Below are positions 1 to 13,036 of a DNA stretch of 64,000 nt, piece by piece (within the stretch, counting starts at the first letter, position 1; each line of letters starts with the position of its first letter). The position numbers were made by a program, and so were the translations under genes. Source of the stretch: Allium sativum (taxonomy: Eukaryota; Streptophyta; Magnoliopsida; Asparagales; Amaryllidaceae); NCBI GenBank assembly GCA_030737875.1, contig CM060925.1:485375514-485439513 (forward strand), in the 5' to 3' direction. The notes beneath the pieces were generated by a model that ran no database searches, was not told the origin of the DNA, and worked only from the letters and a program-made list of their open reading frames with translations.

Positions 1-1342
1 ATGGTCGTATTCCACCCAAAACCCCAATATCAGTTCATGTGTTTAACATATATAAATGTTCATGATTCATGTTTTTGCCCAAAACGTATTCCCAAATTAT
101 TATCATAATTTACTATAAGGTTATGCCAAATTATAGCCTCCTATTTCCAATACATACCAACTACCCAAAACCCAACTTAGGCGCGTTCATGTAAAACTTT
201 CTCCAAATCATAAATTATCATATATGTTTCTACTCCAAATTTTACATAATTAACATATGCCCAAGTTCTAGGTTACATGTCAGTTTTACATATACCCAAT
301 TCATACCAAATTTACATATGTTCAATTCATGCCGTTTTACATGTATGCAAATTTTATGCCAATTTACACATATATCAAGTTTAATACCGTTTTACATATG
401 TCAAGATTCATGATCTACATGTTTACAAAGATATGCTTAATTTATATAGATCCAGTTTTATACCCAAAATTACATGTTTAACATGTTTACACCAATTTAC
501 CCATAACAAGTTCTAGCCAAATTACATATATCAAGATCCATGTCAAACTATATATGCCAATCCCCATTCTTGCAATTACTATTACAATGACAATACTTGA
601 TTCACATGTTACATTACATAGATCCAAATTTATGCCAAATTCCATGCATATAATATTTATGCAAACTTCCTCATAACAAGATTATACCAAAATTTACATA
701 TCAAGCCCAAACTTGCAAATACAATCCAATTTCATGTTGCCAATAATTCCATCATATTCATATAGGCAATTATCCCATAATTCCCCCGTATACGTATCGT
801 ACGCAAATCGCGGTTTTAGGCCAAGGTCCGAAATTGACCAAGGTTCATCAAAAGAAAATAAATAGGGGAAAGGTAGAATCTTGCATCAAAATAAGGTCGG
901 AGAATAAAACATCATCACAGGCATATTAAGATTACAACAGGCTGAATAGATTATGAACTTGTCATGAGAATAAAGATAGACAAGTCAAAAACTCAAGATT
1001 CAAGAAACAATAGAAATAGTTCTGGATCGATAAACATACTTAGATCCAATTTCACTTTAATTCAATGCCATATTATAATCAAATATTTAAATCGGAAAAT
1101 AACTAGAACTTACAGAGCATGGCTAGCGAATTAAGAACTGAAATTTGTTGATTTATTATCTTGAATCATTGTAGAAGCCTTGTTCTTCGAATTAAATTGT
1201 GTATGAAAGCTTTGTCCTTATAATTGATTGGAGTTTGAAAGCTTAGGAAGAAGATTAGAGACGGCGGCCATGATCAAGAGGAAGTCCAGCAACATAACGG
1301 TGTAAGAATGATTTGTTGTGAGTTAGGCTAGGTCTAGGTGTT

Positions 1343-1351
1343 ATTTTATAG
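1343..1351 (-). promoter_or_regulatory. Putative TATA box, 3' LTR of A
   Basis: The minus strand reads CTATAAAAT about 535 bases into the LTR. The same box is at 8081-8073 in the 5' LTR. Boxes at comparable depth occur in the LTRs of B and I. Inferred from sequence only. Confidence 0.5.
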
Positions 1352-1488
1352 GTGAATAGGGTGATTTAGAGCCTTTAGATCAGTCCAGAAGTCATCAGAA
1401 TCGCACAGCTCGAATACACATCATCTAGCCACTCAAAAGAAGACACGTCACCTCGGAACACTCCAGAATTCGGTGCTGGATTTGTATG

Positions 1489-1552
1489 GGCACACTTGGC
1501 AGGTGCGCCAGTGTATTTTTGTACTGGCGCACTTCACAAGTGCGCCAGTGTA
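1489..1552. repeat. Inverted GTGCGCCAGT cluster in A LTR
   Basis: Three copies of a ten-base word and its complement (GTGCGCCAGT / ACTGGCGCAC) alternate over about 60 bases and can fold into hairpins. The 5' LTR copy is at 8219-8282. B and I carry a different palindromic word (GTCGAC-based) at the equivalent LTR position. Confidence 0.7.
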
Positions 1553-1884
1553 TTCTGGACTGTTTTCGGTTTTTCTGCCTAACTTCGTTCGTCCATATCT
1601 TCTTCATACGGTATCCGATTTTCGAAAACTCGGACTCTATTTCACGTATTTTTCCGAGAGGAACGCAATAGTGATGTCCATTTTACCTAATTCCTGATTC
1701 TTGAATTAGTTATCCTTATTTTACTATCTTTTCCGTTACATACGTCGTTATCGAACTAATTTTTCTTCTCTTCCATGTATTAATTAATTCTCCTTATGCA
1801 TCACCATTATTTACCTATCATAAGCATATTTTCATATATTTTATTTCATTTTTAATTATATTAAAAAAAATACGGGGTGTTACA

Positions 1885-1897
1885 TTCTCCCCTCCTT
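1885..1897 (-). other. Polypurine tract of element A
   Basis: The minus strand reads AAGGAGGGGAGAA directly before the 3' LTR. It is preceded by a block around GACGAAATCC that recurs before the 3' LTRs of B (14725 onward) and I (61790-61822). This is the plus-strand primer site. Confidence 0.85.
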
Positions 1898-2528
1898 AAA
1901 GGATTTCGTCCCCGAAATCTTCAAGTTAAGAAGAATGTGTCCTACCATCCATCATCCATCTACTCAATCATCAATCACAGGCATTCATTGTCCTTAGGAG
2001 ATTTCTAATGCTGTATGAACATATGCAAGAAGTGTGTGTATATGTCCCTTGTCTAATGCAAATGATCAGGCCTGATTGATCTTCTTAATGCAAAATATGT
2101 TTTGTGCCGTGAGTCCAACATGTATGCAATTAGTCCTAGTCATATAAACACTATATGTGTGCACAAACATCCATCCATATGCAACATCCACATGATAACA
2201 CATTCAATTTCATCCATGAACAAGTGTAAACACTTATGCATATGCAATATGAAAGTGTGTCTGAGCCGATCTAGTGCCTAATGTGTAAATGCATCCACGA
2301 GCAACCACTAGCAACCACTTGCAACAACACATGTTTACACCTAATTGTTCCTATCTAAAGATAAAGTCGAATGACATAAGCAAGTAAAAACTTTGTGCCC
2401 ATTAGACAATGTCAGAACCGGAAATCTACGCCACACATATATACTGATTAGGAGAAGAACTCCCTAAGTGTCAGCCCCAAAGACCGAAATCATCATCAGA
2501 CTGACACCAAAAGAATTACTCAACCCAA

Positions 2529-2564
<36 letters not shown>

Positions 2565-4263
2565 TCTAGGAAACTAAGCATGACAGACTTCTTTTAGGTC
2601 ACAAGAAATCCCTTCCTAAAACTAACCCATATCCTATAAAACCCAAAAAGTTTAGTCAACCCAACGAACACCCTCAAGCCCCAACATGTGTTACCAACAA
2701 TGAGTCATACTCCCTATGGGGTTTGCAACAGAAATTGGATTGAGAATAGGACCGAGAGGATATACACAAAAGATAGCATGTGAGTAAGCTCTACAGGAAA
2801 AGAGGAATCAAGGATATACTCTTAAAAAGAGATATGATGCGCGAATCTAGTCTTCAATGTTCTAAGTCTCATTTCCTTGAGGTTAACTCCATTGTGCTTT
2901 GACCGTCTTTAACTTCACAATTTCGTAGCTTCTTAATTCTTGTTTCCAAAATATGAGTTGGAACCCATTTCACTGTTGCCCCTCGGTCCACTTTCACTTA
3001 TTCTCCTTCTAGTATACTTGGCTCAAACATAACTGCGTACTCATGGTTTCATGCAAGCTCTCCAAAATTCACTAGTGAATCTTGGATCTCATCCACTTAC
3101 TATCAGGTATTCCACGTAGAAGAACTATCTCTTGGAAATAAATGCCAACCATGTTGCCAAATGTACTTACTAAGGTGATTCTCTACAATTTATGCATAAG
3201 CGAAATGACCCATCCGCCTTAGTGGTGAACACTACTCGATCGGATTACAAATTACCAATAGATGTGTCAAGAAATTCTAGGAAACAAATCATGATAGAAC
3301 CCTAAAGGTTACATGCGACTTCGAGGGTATTACCGAGGCAAGTCAAGAGTCTAACTACCCTCTTTTCAAAACCGAGAAGGTCACCCTTACTGGATAACCC
3401 CTCCATCGCTAGAATCAACCCATAGCCCAAAACATAAGCATTCCTTCTAAACTCAACACTTAGCATAGACATTCTCAAATCCTAACAAGTCATGAATAAA
3501 TGAGCCGATTCCCCAACAGGATTTGAGACGAAAATGGGATCTTCTAATACGCTAGTATTAAGGTGCAGAGACTCAACTATCGAAGCAGAATAAAAAGGAT
3601 GCGATGTACAAAAATAGAGTTCTAGTGGGATGATAGAAAAGAAAAGCTAAACCTTTAACAGAAACGTTACCACCTCTCTGAGGTACGCTAGTAGTGAGAG
3701 CATACAATTGCCCTCTCGGCGATCTTGTCCTTTGCCCTTGTCCTTGTCCTATAATACTTAACTGCATGTCCCTTCTTACCATACTAAAGATATTCTCTCT
3801 TGTCATGGGTTTTACTATTCTTTCACTTTGGCCTCTTTCCTTTCACCTTTTTCCTCCTCTGTGGGTTAAGCCATTTCAACAAGTTTCTCATCCTTAGTCT
3901 TGTGTTCTTTATCCTCGTTCTTACTATCCTTGAATAGCTTGTTGACAAGTTTTCTCGGAAGCTACCTCCATCGCACGGCAACTCTACAGAGCTTGAAATA
4001 AGATTAGATGCAGATGGAACTAATATGGCTACAGATGGAGGTTGGGCACTCCTTTGCCCTCCGACATGTGTTGGATGCCTACGAAACTATGGTGAAAAGA
4101 GAGAAATGAGTTTTCAAGAGAGAATCAAAAGATAGTGCATATGGCTTTGGGGAATATGCCTTTTAATTAAAACAAAATTTTCTTGAAAATTTGCTTCTTT
4201 GTAAATGTTTTGAAAATAATTTCAGAAGGTTTTTGAAAACTTTTGCCCAGTCTGGTAACCTTC
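1898..4263 (-). pseudogene. Decayed gag-pol remnants inside element A
   Basis: No long frame survives, but short stretches align in order with element I when read on the minus strand. A gag tail rich in GQGQ followed by a protease lead-in (HPTRTLF) is at 3806-3620. A protease-end segment ([13 protein letters not shown]) lies near 3400-3300. An RT segment reading KADGSFRLC is near 3225-3195. A chromodomain segment (KKLRN) lies near 2945-2895. Most of RT, all of RNase H and all of integrase are missing. The remainder is 3' untranslated sequence. Confidence 0.7.
2528..2562. repeat. (TA)n microsatellite
   Basis: An uninterrupted run of alternating T and A, about 17 units, in the untranslated part of element A. 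Confidence 0.95.
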
Positions 4264-4276
4264 TGCTCTGATACCA
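4264..4276 (-). other. Primer binding site of element A
   Basis: The minus strand reads TGGTATCAGAGCA two bases after the 5' LTR end. This is complementary to the 3' end of initiator methionine tRNA, the usual primer of Tekay and many copia elements. Confidence 0.92.
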
Positions 4277-5534
4277 AATGTAACACCCCACATTCGTTAA
4301 GGTCACTCACAAAGGGAATGCCTTAACTTCAATGGAGCATTATGGGTACTGGAACAGAAATATTACAAGGCAGACATATATAAAACAACGGAAAAGTAAA
4401 GTGGAAGTACTTCAAATCATTTATTAAATAGAATTATTTACATTAAAGAGCCCATCAACTTCCAATACCCAAATACATAGCTAAAATATCTGTCGTGCTC
4501 AAAAACAAAGAAGCATAAATATAAGTTATAGTATTCCCCAATAAAGCAAAGCAAGCCATAGCCCAGAGAAATCCAAGCCTTGCATGAAAGAGCCTTGGAG
4601 CTTGGTAAGGTCCGAACTAAGCTGTATTCCCACCCTGCGAACCTGGGGGGGAAACGGAAGAAAAAGAGGCGAAACAAAACGGGTCAGTCATGAAGACTGA
4701 GTAAGTTCTAGTGACCTTCAGCATAAAAATAGGTAAAGATAACATGGCATGAATAAACTGAAAGTAAACATAAGCATGATGACAAGGTAGGCAAGATAAA
4801 CTATGATAACAAGATAAACTATGCTAACAAGATAAACTAAGGTAACAAGATAAACTTCGGGCACGATGAATTAAGTATAACATCACATAATTCCTATCAA
4901 GTATCACATCGCATGGTTTCTATCAAGAATAACATCGCAAGGTTTCTAAGCTTCACCATTAAAATGATATCTATTTGCTCTGCACCACCTAACTAGCATC
5001 CTCATAAGTGTCTTACATGGAGTGATTCGTATTCCTACTAGTGTCCCAACTAGTAGCACGTGTTATATAATAATTACAACGTGATCCCAATCCCGTCAAT
5101 TATGGTAGCCTTCAGGTGTACATCGATTATGAGGATTCTACCTCGATCACCCCAATAGCCATGTATATATTCGATGCACCCTTACTACCCTATCGATCGG
5201 CTCCCTACTTGACCTAGTTCTCGTTTGTGTCACGCGGCCCCCTACTTGTAGATACCTGTGCTGGTCCCACCATGGGGTGTATCAAGTCCCATGGTGGCAA
5301 CCCTGACACAATCAAGATGCACAGCTTTATACCTACTGATGCCCAGTGGCTAAATTTTCTGCGCCGAAGTGTGTGCACGCCCGCACTCCGTTAGAACCTG
5401 CACTGCTGCACCAACCGCCGCTAATTTGACCTCTTATAATCAGCCCAGTAATCGTGCCCCACCCTGCCTAGCTCAGGGTTTCGTTGATACCTAATGTGGG
5501 TTACTGCTGAAATGGGTCCCCGTTACTAGGTTTT

Positions 5535-6330
5535 TCTAATGGTTAAGTCTGTGGGCCTATATTCTATGATATTACCCACCAACCCTGATGTGTACCTAAC
5601 CCCGCTACTGATGTGTATTTAATGGTTAAGTCTGTGGGCCTATATTCTCTGATATTACCCACCAACCCGATATGTACTTAACCCCGCTACTGATTCAAGC
5701 ATGTGTATTTAATGGTTAAGTGTATGTGGGCGTATATTTACTAATATTACCCACCAACCCGAAATGTACTTAACCCTCTCCGTCCATTACGTTAAATTTG
5801 TTAAGTGTTTTCTCTTGTTTTACTTAACCCTACCACACATCATGTTATATTGGTTAAGTGTTGTTCCTTGTGTTACTTAACCCTACCGCAAGTCTTGTTA
5901 TACTGGCTAAGTGTTCTCCCTTGTGTTAACTTAACCCCACCGCATGTCATGTCATATTGGTTAAGTGTATATTGACTTAGCCCACCTACCTATCATGTTG
6001 TGACAGTTAAGTGTTACCCTCTGTTGTTACTTAACCTTACCACACATCACGTTATATTGGTTAAGTGCATGTTAACTTAACCCCATCCACCAGTCGTATT
6101 ATAATGGTTAAGTGTTACTCTCGTGTGTTTACTTAACCCTACCATGCATCAGGTTATATCGATTGGGTGTTATCAACCTATTCAAGTTAGCCCAACCCAT
6201 CCGTCAGTCACGTTATAACGGTTAAGTGTTATTAGCTTAGCCACGTTACTTAACCCACCCACTCATATCATATTGGTTAAGTGTCATTAGTCTAGTCATA
6301 TTACTTAACCCACACATTGGTCTGATCAAC
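5535..6330. repeat. Hairpin-forming repeat array in A LTR
   Basis: Three tandem copies of an ~85-bp unit (starting TGGTTAAGT, containing ATATTACCCACCAACCC) are followed by roughly ten looser units of ~50-60 bases. Each looser unit pairs a GGTTAAGT word with a nearby ACTTAACC. The words complement each other, so each unit is a potential stem. Confidence 0.75.
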
Positions 6331-6502
6331 AGTTATGTTGGTTGAGCCTGCACTTATAAGTTTTACATGTTCTTAACTCACACCGGTTAGGTCCACATTT
6401 ATATGACAAATTTCAATGTCATGTCACCTAACCCTCTAACCATACCCACGTCTTATTATGGTTAGTATTCCTTAATTCATTCATTATGACGAACGAATCA
6501 TG

Positions 6503-6715
6503 ACCTCTCACATTAGACCGTGCATTTTGTGGCCACTGGATTTGCCGGGCGGTTCCGGGCAGATTTACACCACAAACTGGGTCTAACCTCGTGTCATAAA
6601 CCGTTACGCCTACAATTCGGCCTTCGACCTCTCACATTAGACTGGCACTTTGTGGCTACTGGATTTGCCGGGCGGTTCCGGGCAGATTTACACCACAAAC
6701 TGAGTCTAACCTCGT
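6503..6715 (-). repeat. Tandem pair of structured modules in A LTR
   Basis: There are two ~85-base copies (from about 6503 and 6627). Outer stems are TTAGACC 6513-6519 with GGTCTAA 6580-6586, and TTAGACT 6637-6643 with AGTCTAA 6703-6709. The inner stem is TTTGTGG with CCACAAA in both. The last outer pair differs between copies (C-G against T-A), so pairing is kept. Confidence 0.8.
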
Positions 6716-8072
6716 GTCAAAGGTTCATTAATGGTCGTATTCCACCCAAAACCCCAATATCAGTTCATGTGTTTAACATATATAAATGTTCATGATTCAT
6801 GTTTTTGCCCAAAACGTATTCCCAAATTATTATCATAATTTACTATAAGGTTATGCCAAATTATAGCCTCCTATTTCCAATACATACCAACTACCCAAAA
6901 CCCAACTTAGGCGCGTTCATGTAAAACTTTCTCCAAATCATAAATTATCATATATGTTTCTACTCCAAATTTTACATAATTAACATATGCCCAAGTTCTA
7001 GGTTACATGTCAGTTTTACATATACCCAATTCATACCAAATTTACATATGTTCAATTCATGCCGTTTTACATGTATGCAAATTTTATGCCAATTTACACA
7101 TATATCAAGTTTAATACCGTTTTACATATGTCAAGATTCATGATCTACATGTTTACAAAGATATGCTTAATTTACATAGATCCAGTTTTATACCCAAAAT
7201 TACATGTTTAACATGTTTACACCAATTTACCCATAACAAGTTCTAGCCAAATTACATATATCAAGATCCATGTCAAACTATATATGCCAATCCCCATTCT
7301 TGCAATTACTATTACAATGACAATACTTGATTCACATGTTACATTACATAGATCCAAATTTATGCCAAATTCCATGCATATAATATTTATGCAAACTTCC
7401 TCATAACAAGATTATACCAAAATTTACATATCAAGCCCAAACTTGCAAATACAATCCAATTTCATGTTGCCAATAATTCCATCAGATTCATATAGGCAAT
7501 TATCCCATAATTCCCCCGTATACGTATCGTACGCAAATCGCGGTTTTAGGCCAAGGTCCGAAATTGACCAAGGTTCATCAAAAGAAAATAAATAGGGGAA
7601 AGGTAGAATCTTGCATCAAAATAAGGTCGGAGAATAAAACATCATCACAGGCATATTAAGATTACAACAGGCTGAATAGATTATGAACTTGTCATGAGAA
7701 TAAAGATAGACAAGTCAAAAACTCAAGATTCAATAAACAATAGAAATAGTTCTGGATCGATAAACATACTTAGATCCAATTTCACTTTAATTCAATGCCA
7801 TATTATAATCAAATATTTAAATCGGAAAATAACTAGAACTTACAGAGCATGGCTAGCGAATTAAGAACTGAAATTTGTTGATTTATTATCTTGAATCATT
7901 GTAGAAGCCTTGTTCTTCGAATTAAATTGTGTATGAAAGCTTTGTCCTTAGAATTGATTGGAGTTTGAAAGCTTAGGAAGAAGATTAGAGACGGCGGCCA
8001 TGATCAAGAGGAAGTCCAGCAACATAACGGTGTAAGAATAATTTGTTGTGAGTTAGGCTAGGTCTAGGTGTT

Positions 8073-8081
8073 ATTTTATAG
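8073..8081 (-). promoter_or_regulatory. Putative TATA box, 5' LTR of A
   Basis: The minus strand reads CTATAAAAT, identical to the copy in the 3' LTR. It is about 535 bases from the LTR start, a plausible core promoter position. Confidence 0.5.
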
Positions 8082-8614
8082 GTGAATAGGGTGATTTAGA
8101 GCCTTTAGATCAGTCCAGAAGTCATCAGAATCGCACAGCTCGAATACACATCATCTAGCCACTCAAAAGAAGACACGTCACCTCGGAACACTCCAGAATT
8201 CGGTGCTGGATTTGTATGGGCGCACTTGGCAGGTGCGCCAGTGTATTTTTGTACTGGCGCACTTCACAAGTGCGCCAGTGTATTCTGGACTGTTTTCGGT
8301 TTTTCTGCCTAACTTCGTTCGTCCATATCTTCTTCATACGGTATCCGATTTTCGAAAACTCGGACTCTATTTCACGTATTTTTCCGAGAGAAACGCAATG
8401 GTGATGTCCATTTTACCTAATTCCTGATTCTTGAATTAGTTATCCTTATTTTACTATCTTTTCCGTTACATACGCCGTTATCGAACTAATTTTTCTTCTC
8501 TTCCATGTATTAATTAATTCTCCTTATGCATCACCATTATTTACCTATCATAAGCATATTTTCATATATTTTATTTCATTTTTAATTATATTAAAAAAAA
8601 TACGGGGTGTTACA

Positions 8615-10221
8615 TCATACCCAATGATGTACTCCAGTTGCTTCCATTCAAGAAACATAGCCCCTAAACTGGCATGTCTTCTACTCAATGCATCAACTAC
8701 CGCATTGCCCTTTCCTGGTGTATATGCGATGTCGAAATCATAGGAAGCTAAGAATTCTGACCATCTTTGCTGCCAGAGATTCAGATCTTTCTGAGAGAAG
8801 AGATACTTTAATGATTTATGATCAGTAAACAACTCGAATCTTTCTCCCAAGAGATAATGTCTCCACATCTTCAGTGCAAACATGATCGCTGCCAATTCCG
8901 AATCATGGGTAGGGTATCTTTTCTCATGCGGTTTCGGTTGCAGACTTGCATAAGCTACAACCCTACCTCCTTGCATCAATACAGCACCTAGTCCGGTACC
9001 ACATGCATCTGTATATACCGTCATCTCTTCATTCCCCTTAGGAATGACTAACACTGGTGCACATGTCAACTTTTCCTTTAAACTCTTGAGTGCATTCTCG
9101 CACTTTTCGTCCTGGACGAAAGCTTGATTCTTCTTGGTCAACTGAGTCAACGGTGCTGCTATCTTGGAAAAGTCTTGGATAAACTTACGATAATATCCAG
9201 CTAATCCCAAGAAACTTTGTATGTCTGTTGCATTCTTGGGTGTAGACCAATCTTGTACCGTAGCCACTTTCGCAGCGTCCACGACAATACCATTCTCTGA
9301 AACAACATGGCCCAAGAATCTCACTTCCCTTCTCCAGAAGTGACACTTAGAAAACTTCTCTTTCAGTTGGTGTTTTCTCAACACCTCCATTACTATCCTC
9401 AAATGTTCCTTGTGTTCTTCCTCTGTCCTCGAGTAGACCAAAATATCATCCACGAACAAAAGGACAAATTTATTCAACTGATCTCTGAATACCAGATTCA
9501 TAAGATCCACAAAATATGCAGGTGCATTGGTCAATCCGAATGGCATGACCAACGACTCATAAAATCCGGACGGCGTTCGAAATGCCATTTTAGCTATACT
9601 CTCAGCTTCCACCCTAAGCTGATGAAAACCTGTCGCGAGATCCAACTAGGAAAATACTCTCGCTCCACTCAACTGATCAAACAAATCATCTATCCGTGGT
9701 AGAGGATATTTATTCTTCCTCGTCAATTTATTCAATTCACGGTAGTCCACACACAATCGAAGGGAACCATACGCCTTGGTAGCAAACACAACTAGTGCTC
9801 CCCACTCAGAAACACTCCTTCTGATAAATCCCTTCTTCAAAAGATCGCTGACTTGCACCCCGAGCTCTCGCTGCTCCCTTGGTGCCTTACGACGAAGTGG
9901 CATCACTATAGGTCTGACATCTTTCACTAAATCAATACGGAACTCAATCTCTCGGTGTGGTGGAAGCCCGTCACTTCCTCGAAGACGTCCAGATACTGGC
10001 CAACCACGGGAAAACCTGACGACTCACTATGCGGGATGTCAAGGGAATTTAGAAAACTAGCCATTACCCCCATCACTAGGTAGACCACCAAACAATACCC
10101 TCTGCCCATCATCCGCTCTAGCTGTCACCAAAAAGCCCTCATAGTCTACCACCACCCCGTATCTTTGGAGCCAATTGACTCCCAAAATAATGCCAAATCC
10201 AGTAAAGCCCAAAACAAAGCA
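8615..10221 (-). pseudogene. pol: Element D pol, part 2: protease end, RT, RNase H (broken)
   Basis: This is the minus-strand continuation of the D gag-pol frame after the insertion of C. The protease tail (LGVNWLQRYG) runs from 10221 to about 10060. Reading then moves through a second frame to about 9960 and back, so there are at least two frameshifts. RT follows from 9927 ([21 protein letters not shown], then [14 protein letters not shown]) and is broken by an in-frame TAG at 9648-9646. It continues with the FVDDILVYS catalytic motif, then RNase H with [17 protein letters not shown] and [10 protein letters not shown]. The frame is cut at 8615 by element A; the integrase must lie left of the window. 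The family is Ty3/gypsy, Tekay-like. Confidence 0.9.
10217..10221. other. Left target-site duplication of element C
   Basis: AAGCA here matches AAGCA at 27840-27844, directly flanking the TGTTTTAATC...AGTTAACA ends of C. Confidence 0.9.
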
Positions 10222-10356
10222 TGTTTTAATCAAAATATGATCAAACACCAAATACAATGCTTTGAAAAGTGCGTCGCCCGTTTAATGGCAAGGTGCTAAG
10301 AAAGCACGTTTCCAAATTAAGGGAGAGACACTATGAAGAGCATGTATGAAGAAATG
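10222..10356 (-). repeat. 3' LTR of element C, distal piece
   Basis: These 135 bases match 26332-26466 with a few substitutions. The sequence resumes at 21079 after element B. Confidence 0.9.
10352..10356. other. Left target-site duplication of element B
   Basis: AAATG matches AAATG at 21074-21078. The uninterrupted site is visible in the other LTR of C at about 26462-26466, which proves the duplication. Confidence 0.95.
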
Positions 10357-12224
10357 TGTAACACCCCGCCTCCGCTAGGGTCACTCGCAAAGGAATGCAC
10401 TAGCTTTAGAGGGGCATTATTGGTAAACATGCACAGAAATATCACAAGACAGAACATATAAAATAGCGGAAGTAAAATCGAACTTTCATAAACATTAATA
10501 ATTAAGGTCTAAAGCCTTTTACATCAGAGTACATCAAAACCTATCTTGCAATAGTAAAGAAGCATAAAGACTTTTTCATAAATTATTCCCCAAATAAAAC
10601 AGTAAAGTAGCCATAGCCAAGAAAAGTCCAAGCCATCCATGATGACCTTCAAGCAGAAGAAGTCCGGACTAAACAGCATTGTTTCCTCCCTGTAACCTGG
10701 GGGGGGGGGAAACGGAAGAAAAGAGGCGAAACAAAACGGGTCAGTCAAAAAGACTGAGTAAGTCCTATCTACTTCCAGTATAAAAACAGGTAAAGGTAAC
10801 ATAACATGCATAAACTGAAAGTAAACATAAGGATGACTACAAGATAGATAAACTAAACCAGGGTAACAGGCTGAACTACTGTAGCAAGCTAAACTAAGGT
10901 ATCGTGATAAACCCCGGTGTCATGATAAATCAAGGTATCACATCGTCAGGTTTCTATCAAGTATACTATCTCAAGGTATCTACCCCGTCCAATATCCCAC
11001 GGTATCTATTATGTATATTTTTCCTGGTTCTAACATGTATATCTGCTCTGCACCCTCCGTACTAGTATCCCAGCCTTGTTATGTGTTAACCATGAATGTC
11101 CCTTACTCAAAGTCGTGTAATGGTCCATGTCAACCTAATATATCGCATATATAGGTTACTCAAATCATATGTTTCTTTCCATGTATATAAGTTCAGTACT
11201 TTGCCGTACCTCGTACGGGCTTCCTCATGTCGTATTATCCTTGAAATCGTTTGGACTGTCACCCTTGTTCTAGCTAGGCTCTTCCAAATGAATCATCGTT
11301 TGAACTACTAGGACTTACGCCACCTAGCACCACTAGGGATTACGCTTACCTATTGCACGCATTCGTATTTCGGTTTGGGTTAAACCACCTATGCCACTAG
11401 GGATTACGCTAACCCTCAACCGCGCCCTTTTTCCCACGCATTCATCGTGAATCGTTTTTCTATAACTGTATGCACATGTATCACCCCGTGCCATCCGAGT
11501 CCCGTCACAGGGCAAACCAAGAAATACAGGACTCGGTCGGGAGCTTTAGATTTATCTACCGATGCAGATACTAAGGTCTGCTTTTCTACACGTGGCTATG
11601 GTCCCACGAGACCCCTCCCTCAACTAGTGAAAGGCAACACAAGAGAAAATCTTGCATGAGAACTACACTCCGGCCAGCCCACATCCTACGGCCTACCTCA
11701 CCCATAATTAGATAGCAATTATGGTCTGTTGGGTGTTCCCTACCTTTTCGTACGTACACGCTTGACTCAAGATGGTAGATGATCGACGAACTTGCTATCT
11801 CGGGCACCTTATGTATTCGTCGACTCACTGCTATCCACCCCAGTCTTTAGGTCGCTCGCATAGCAACCAAGGCATATTCTTGGTTCTTCTACCGCAGACC
11901 TCAACCTCTCGTGAGCCTAGTATAATGACCTGGCAGCTCACAGAGGGATCCCAAGAATATCCTCACGTTCCCCGAAGCCGTTGCTTCGTTACCCAGTTCG
12001 TTGGAGCCTTTATCTAAATCAGATAGCCTGCTCCTACACGCATACTTGAACGTTGACCTAACGTATCGGGTTACTAATCTATCTAAGAAATGGTCCAAAT
12101 TTCCTTGACTAAGAATTATTACTTAGTTTCCCTTAACTAAGGTTTACCACTTAGCCTTATTTCCATAATCCTTGTTAACTATGGTTATTTACCTAATCCT
12201 CCGAATTAGGGTTTATCTAATGGG

Positions 12225-12990
12225 TTAAGTGTCACTTAAGTTCATAACTTAGCCCGTCTACAAACCATGTCAAAATTGGCTAAGTATCCAAGTCCAAGAC
12301 TTAACCCTACAAACCATGTGTCAAGTTGGCTAAGTATATTAAGCAATCCATAACTTAACCTCGTCTAATTATCATTTTAGATTGGTTAATTATATAAATT
12401 AACTTGACCTTGTCAAATTACCGAGCCAAATCGGTCAAGCGTATTCAAGTGATTCGTGACTTAGCCTTATCATGTTTTCACGTTATATTGGTTAAGTATG
12501 GGTTAACTTAACCTCCATAGATTCACGAGTTAGATTGGCTAAATATAGGTCACTTAACCCCATCCAATTAACGAGTTAGATTGGTTAAGTTTAGGTCACT
12601 TAACCACATCAAATTAACGAGTTAGATTGGTTAAGTTTAGGTCACTTAACCACATCAAATCATCATGTACAATTGGTTAAGTATAAGTTGCTTAACCCCA
12701 TTAAATTATCACATTAAGTTGGTTAAGTATTGGTTACTTAACCTTATTGAATTACCAAGTTTAAATTGGTTAAGTGTTTAACTTAACCCCATCGAATTAC
12801 CGTGTTTAGATTAGTTAAGTGTGGATTACATAACCCCATCCAATTACCGTGGTTAGGTTAGTTAAGTCTTAATTACTTAACCTCATCTAATTACCAAGTC
12901 TGAATTGGTTAAGTGTCATTAAGGAAATCAAGCCCGGTCCCACTTAACCTACCCATTCGTGTCATATCGGTTAAGTGTCACTAGTCAAAT
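12225..12990. repeat. GGTTAAGT/ACTTAACC hairpin array in B 3' LTR
   Basis: More than ten degenerate units of about 50-60 bases each carry a GGTTAAGT-like word followed within ~20 bases by ACTTAACC. Spacers vary while the paired words persist. The same array is in the other LTR at about 18577-19342. Confidence 0.8.
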
Positions 12991-13036
12991 TTGCTTAACC
13001 CTATCATGTGGCATTAATTCAATTAATGCACTCTTA

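Larger units (their letters stand above)
1..1884 (-). repeat. 3' LTR of element A (partial)
   Basis: The LTR begins on the minus strand at 1884 with TGTAACACCCCG and is cut by the left window edge. A TATA-like box on the minus strand is at 1351-1343. Between the LTR start and the TATA box lies a cluster of inverted GTGCGCCAGT units (1489-1552). The matching part of the 5' LTR is 6731-8614. Confidence 0.9.
1..8614 (-). mobile_element. Element A: non-autonomous Tekay-type LTR retrotransposon, left end outside window
   Basis: Read on the minus strand, this is a 4336-bp 5' LTR (8614 to 4279), an iMet primer site, a 2.4 kb decayed internal region, a polypurine tract at 1897-1885 and the first 1884 bases of the 3' LTR. 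Bases 1-1884 match 6731-8614 nearly perfectly; I count nine substitutions by eye, so the insertion is young. It sits in the pol gene of element D. The expected target duplication on the right is TCATA (8615-8619); its partner lies left of the window. No intact gene is present, so it must have moved with enzymes from a related element such as I. Confidence 0.88.
4279..8614 (-). repeat. 5' LTR of element A
   Basis: Length is 4336 bp, bounded by TGTAACACCCC on both strands (4279 on plus, 8614 on minus). It contains three ~85-bp tandem units (about 5538-5775), an array of GGTTAAGT...ACTTAACC hairpins (to about 6330), a pair of covarying hairpin modules (6503-6715), a palindrome cluster and a TATA box. 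Short open frames inside it overlap on both strands and show no family similarity. Confidence 0.9.
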
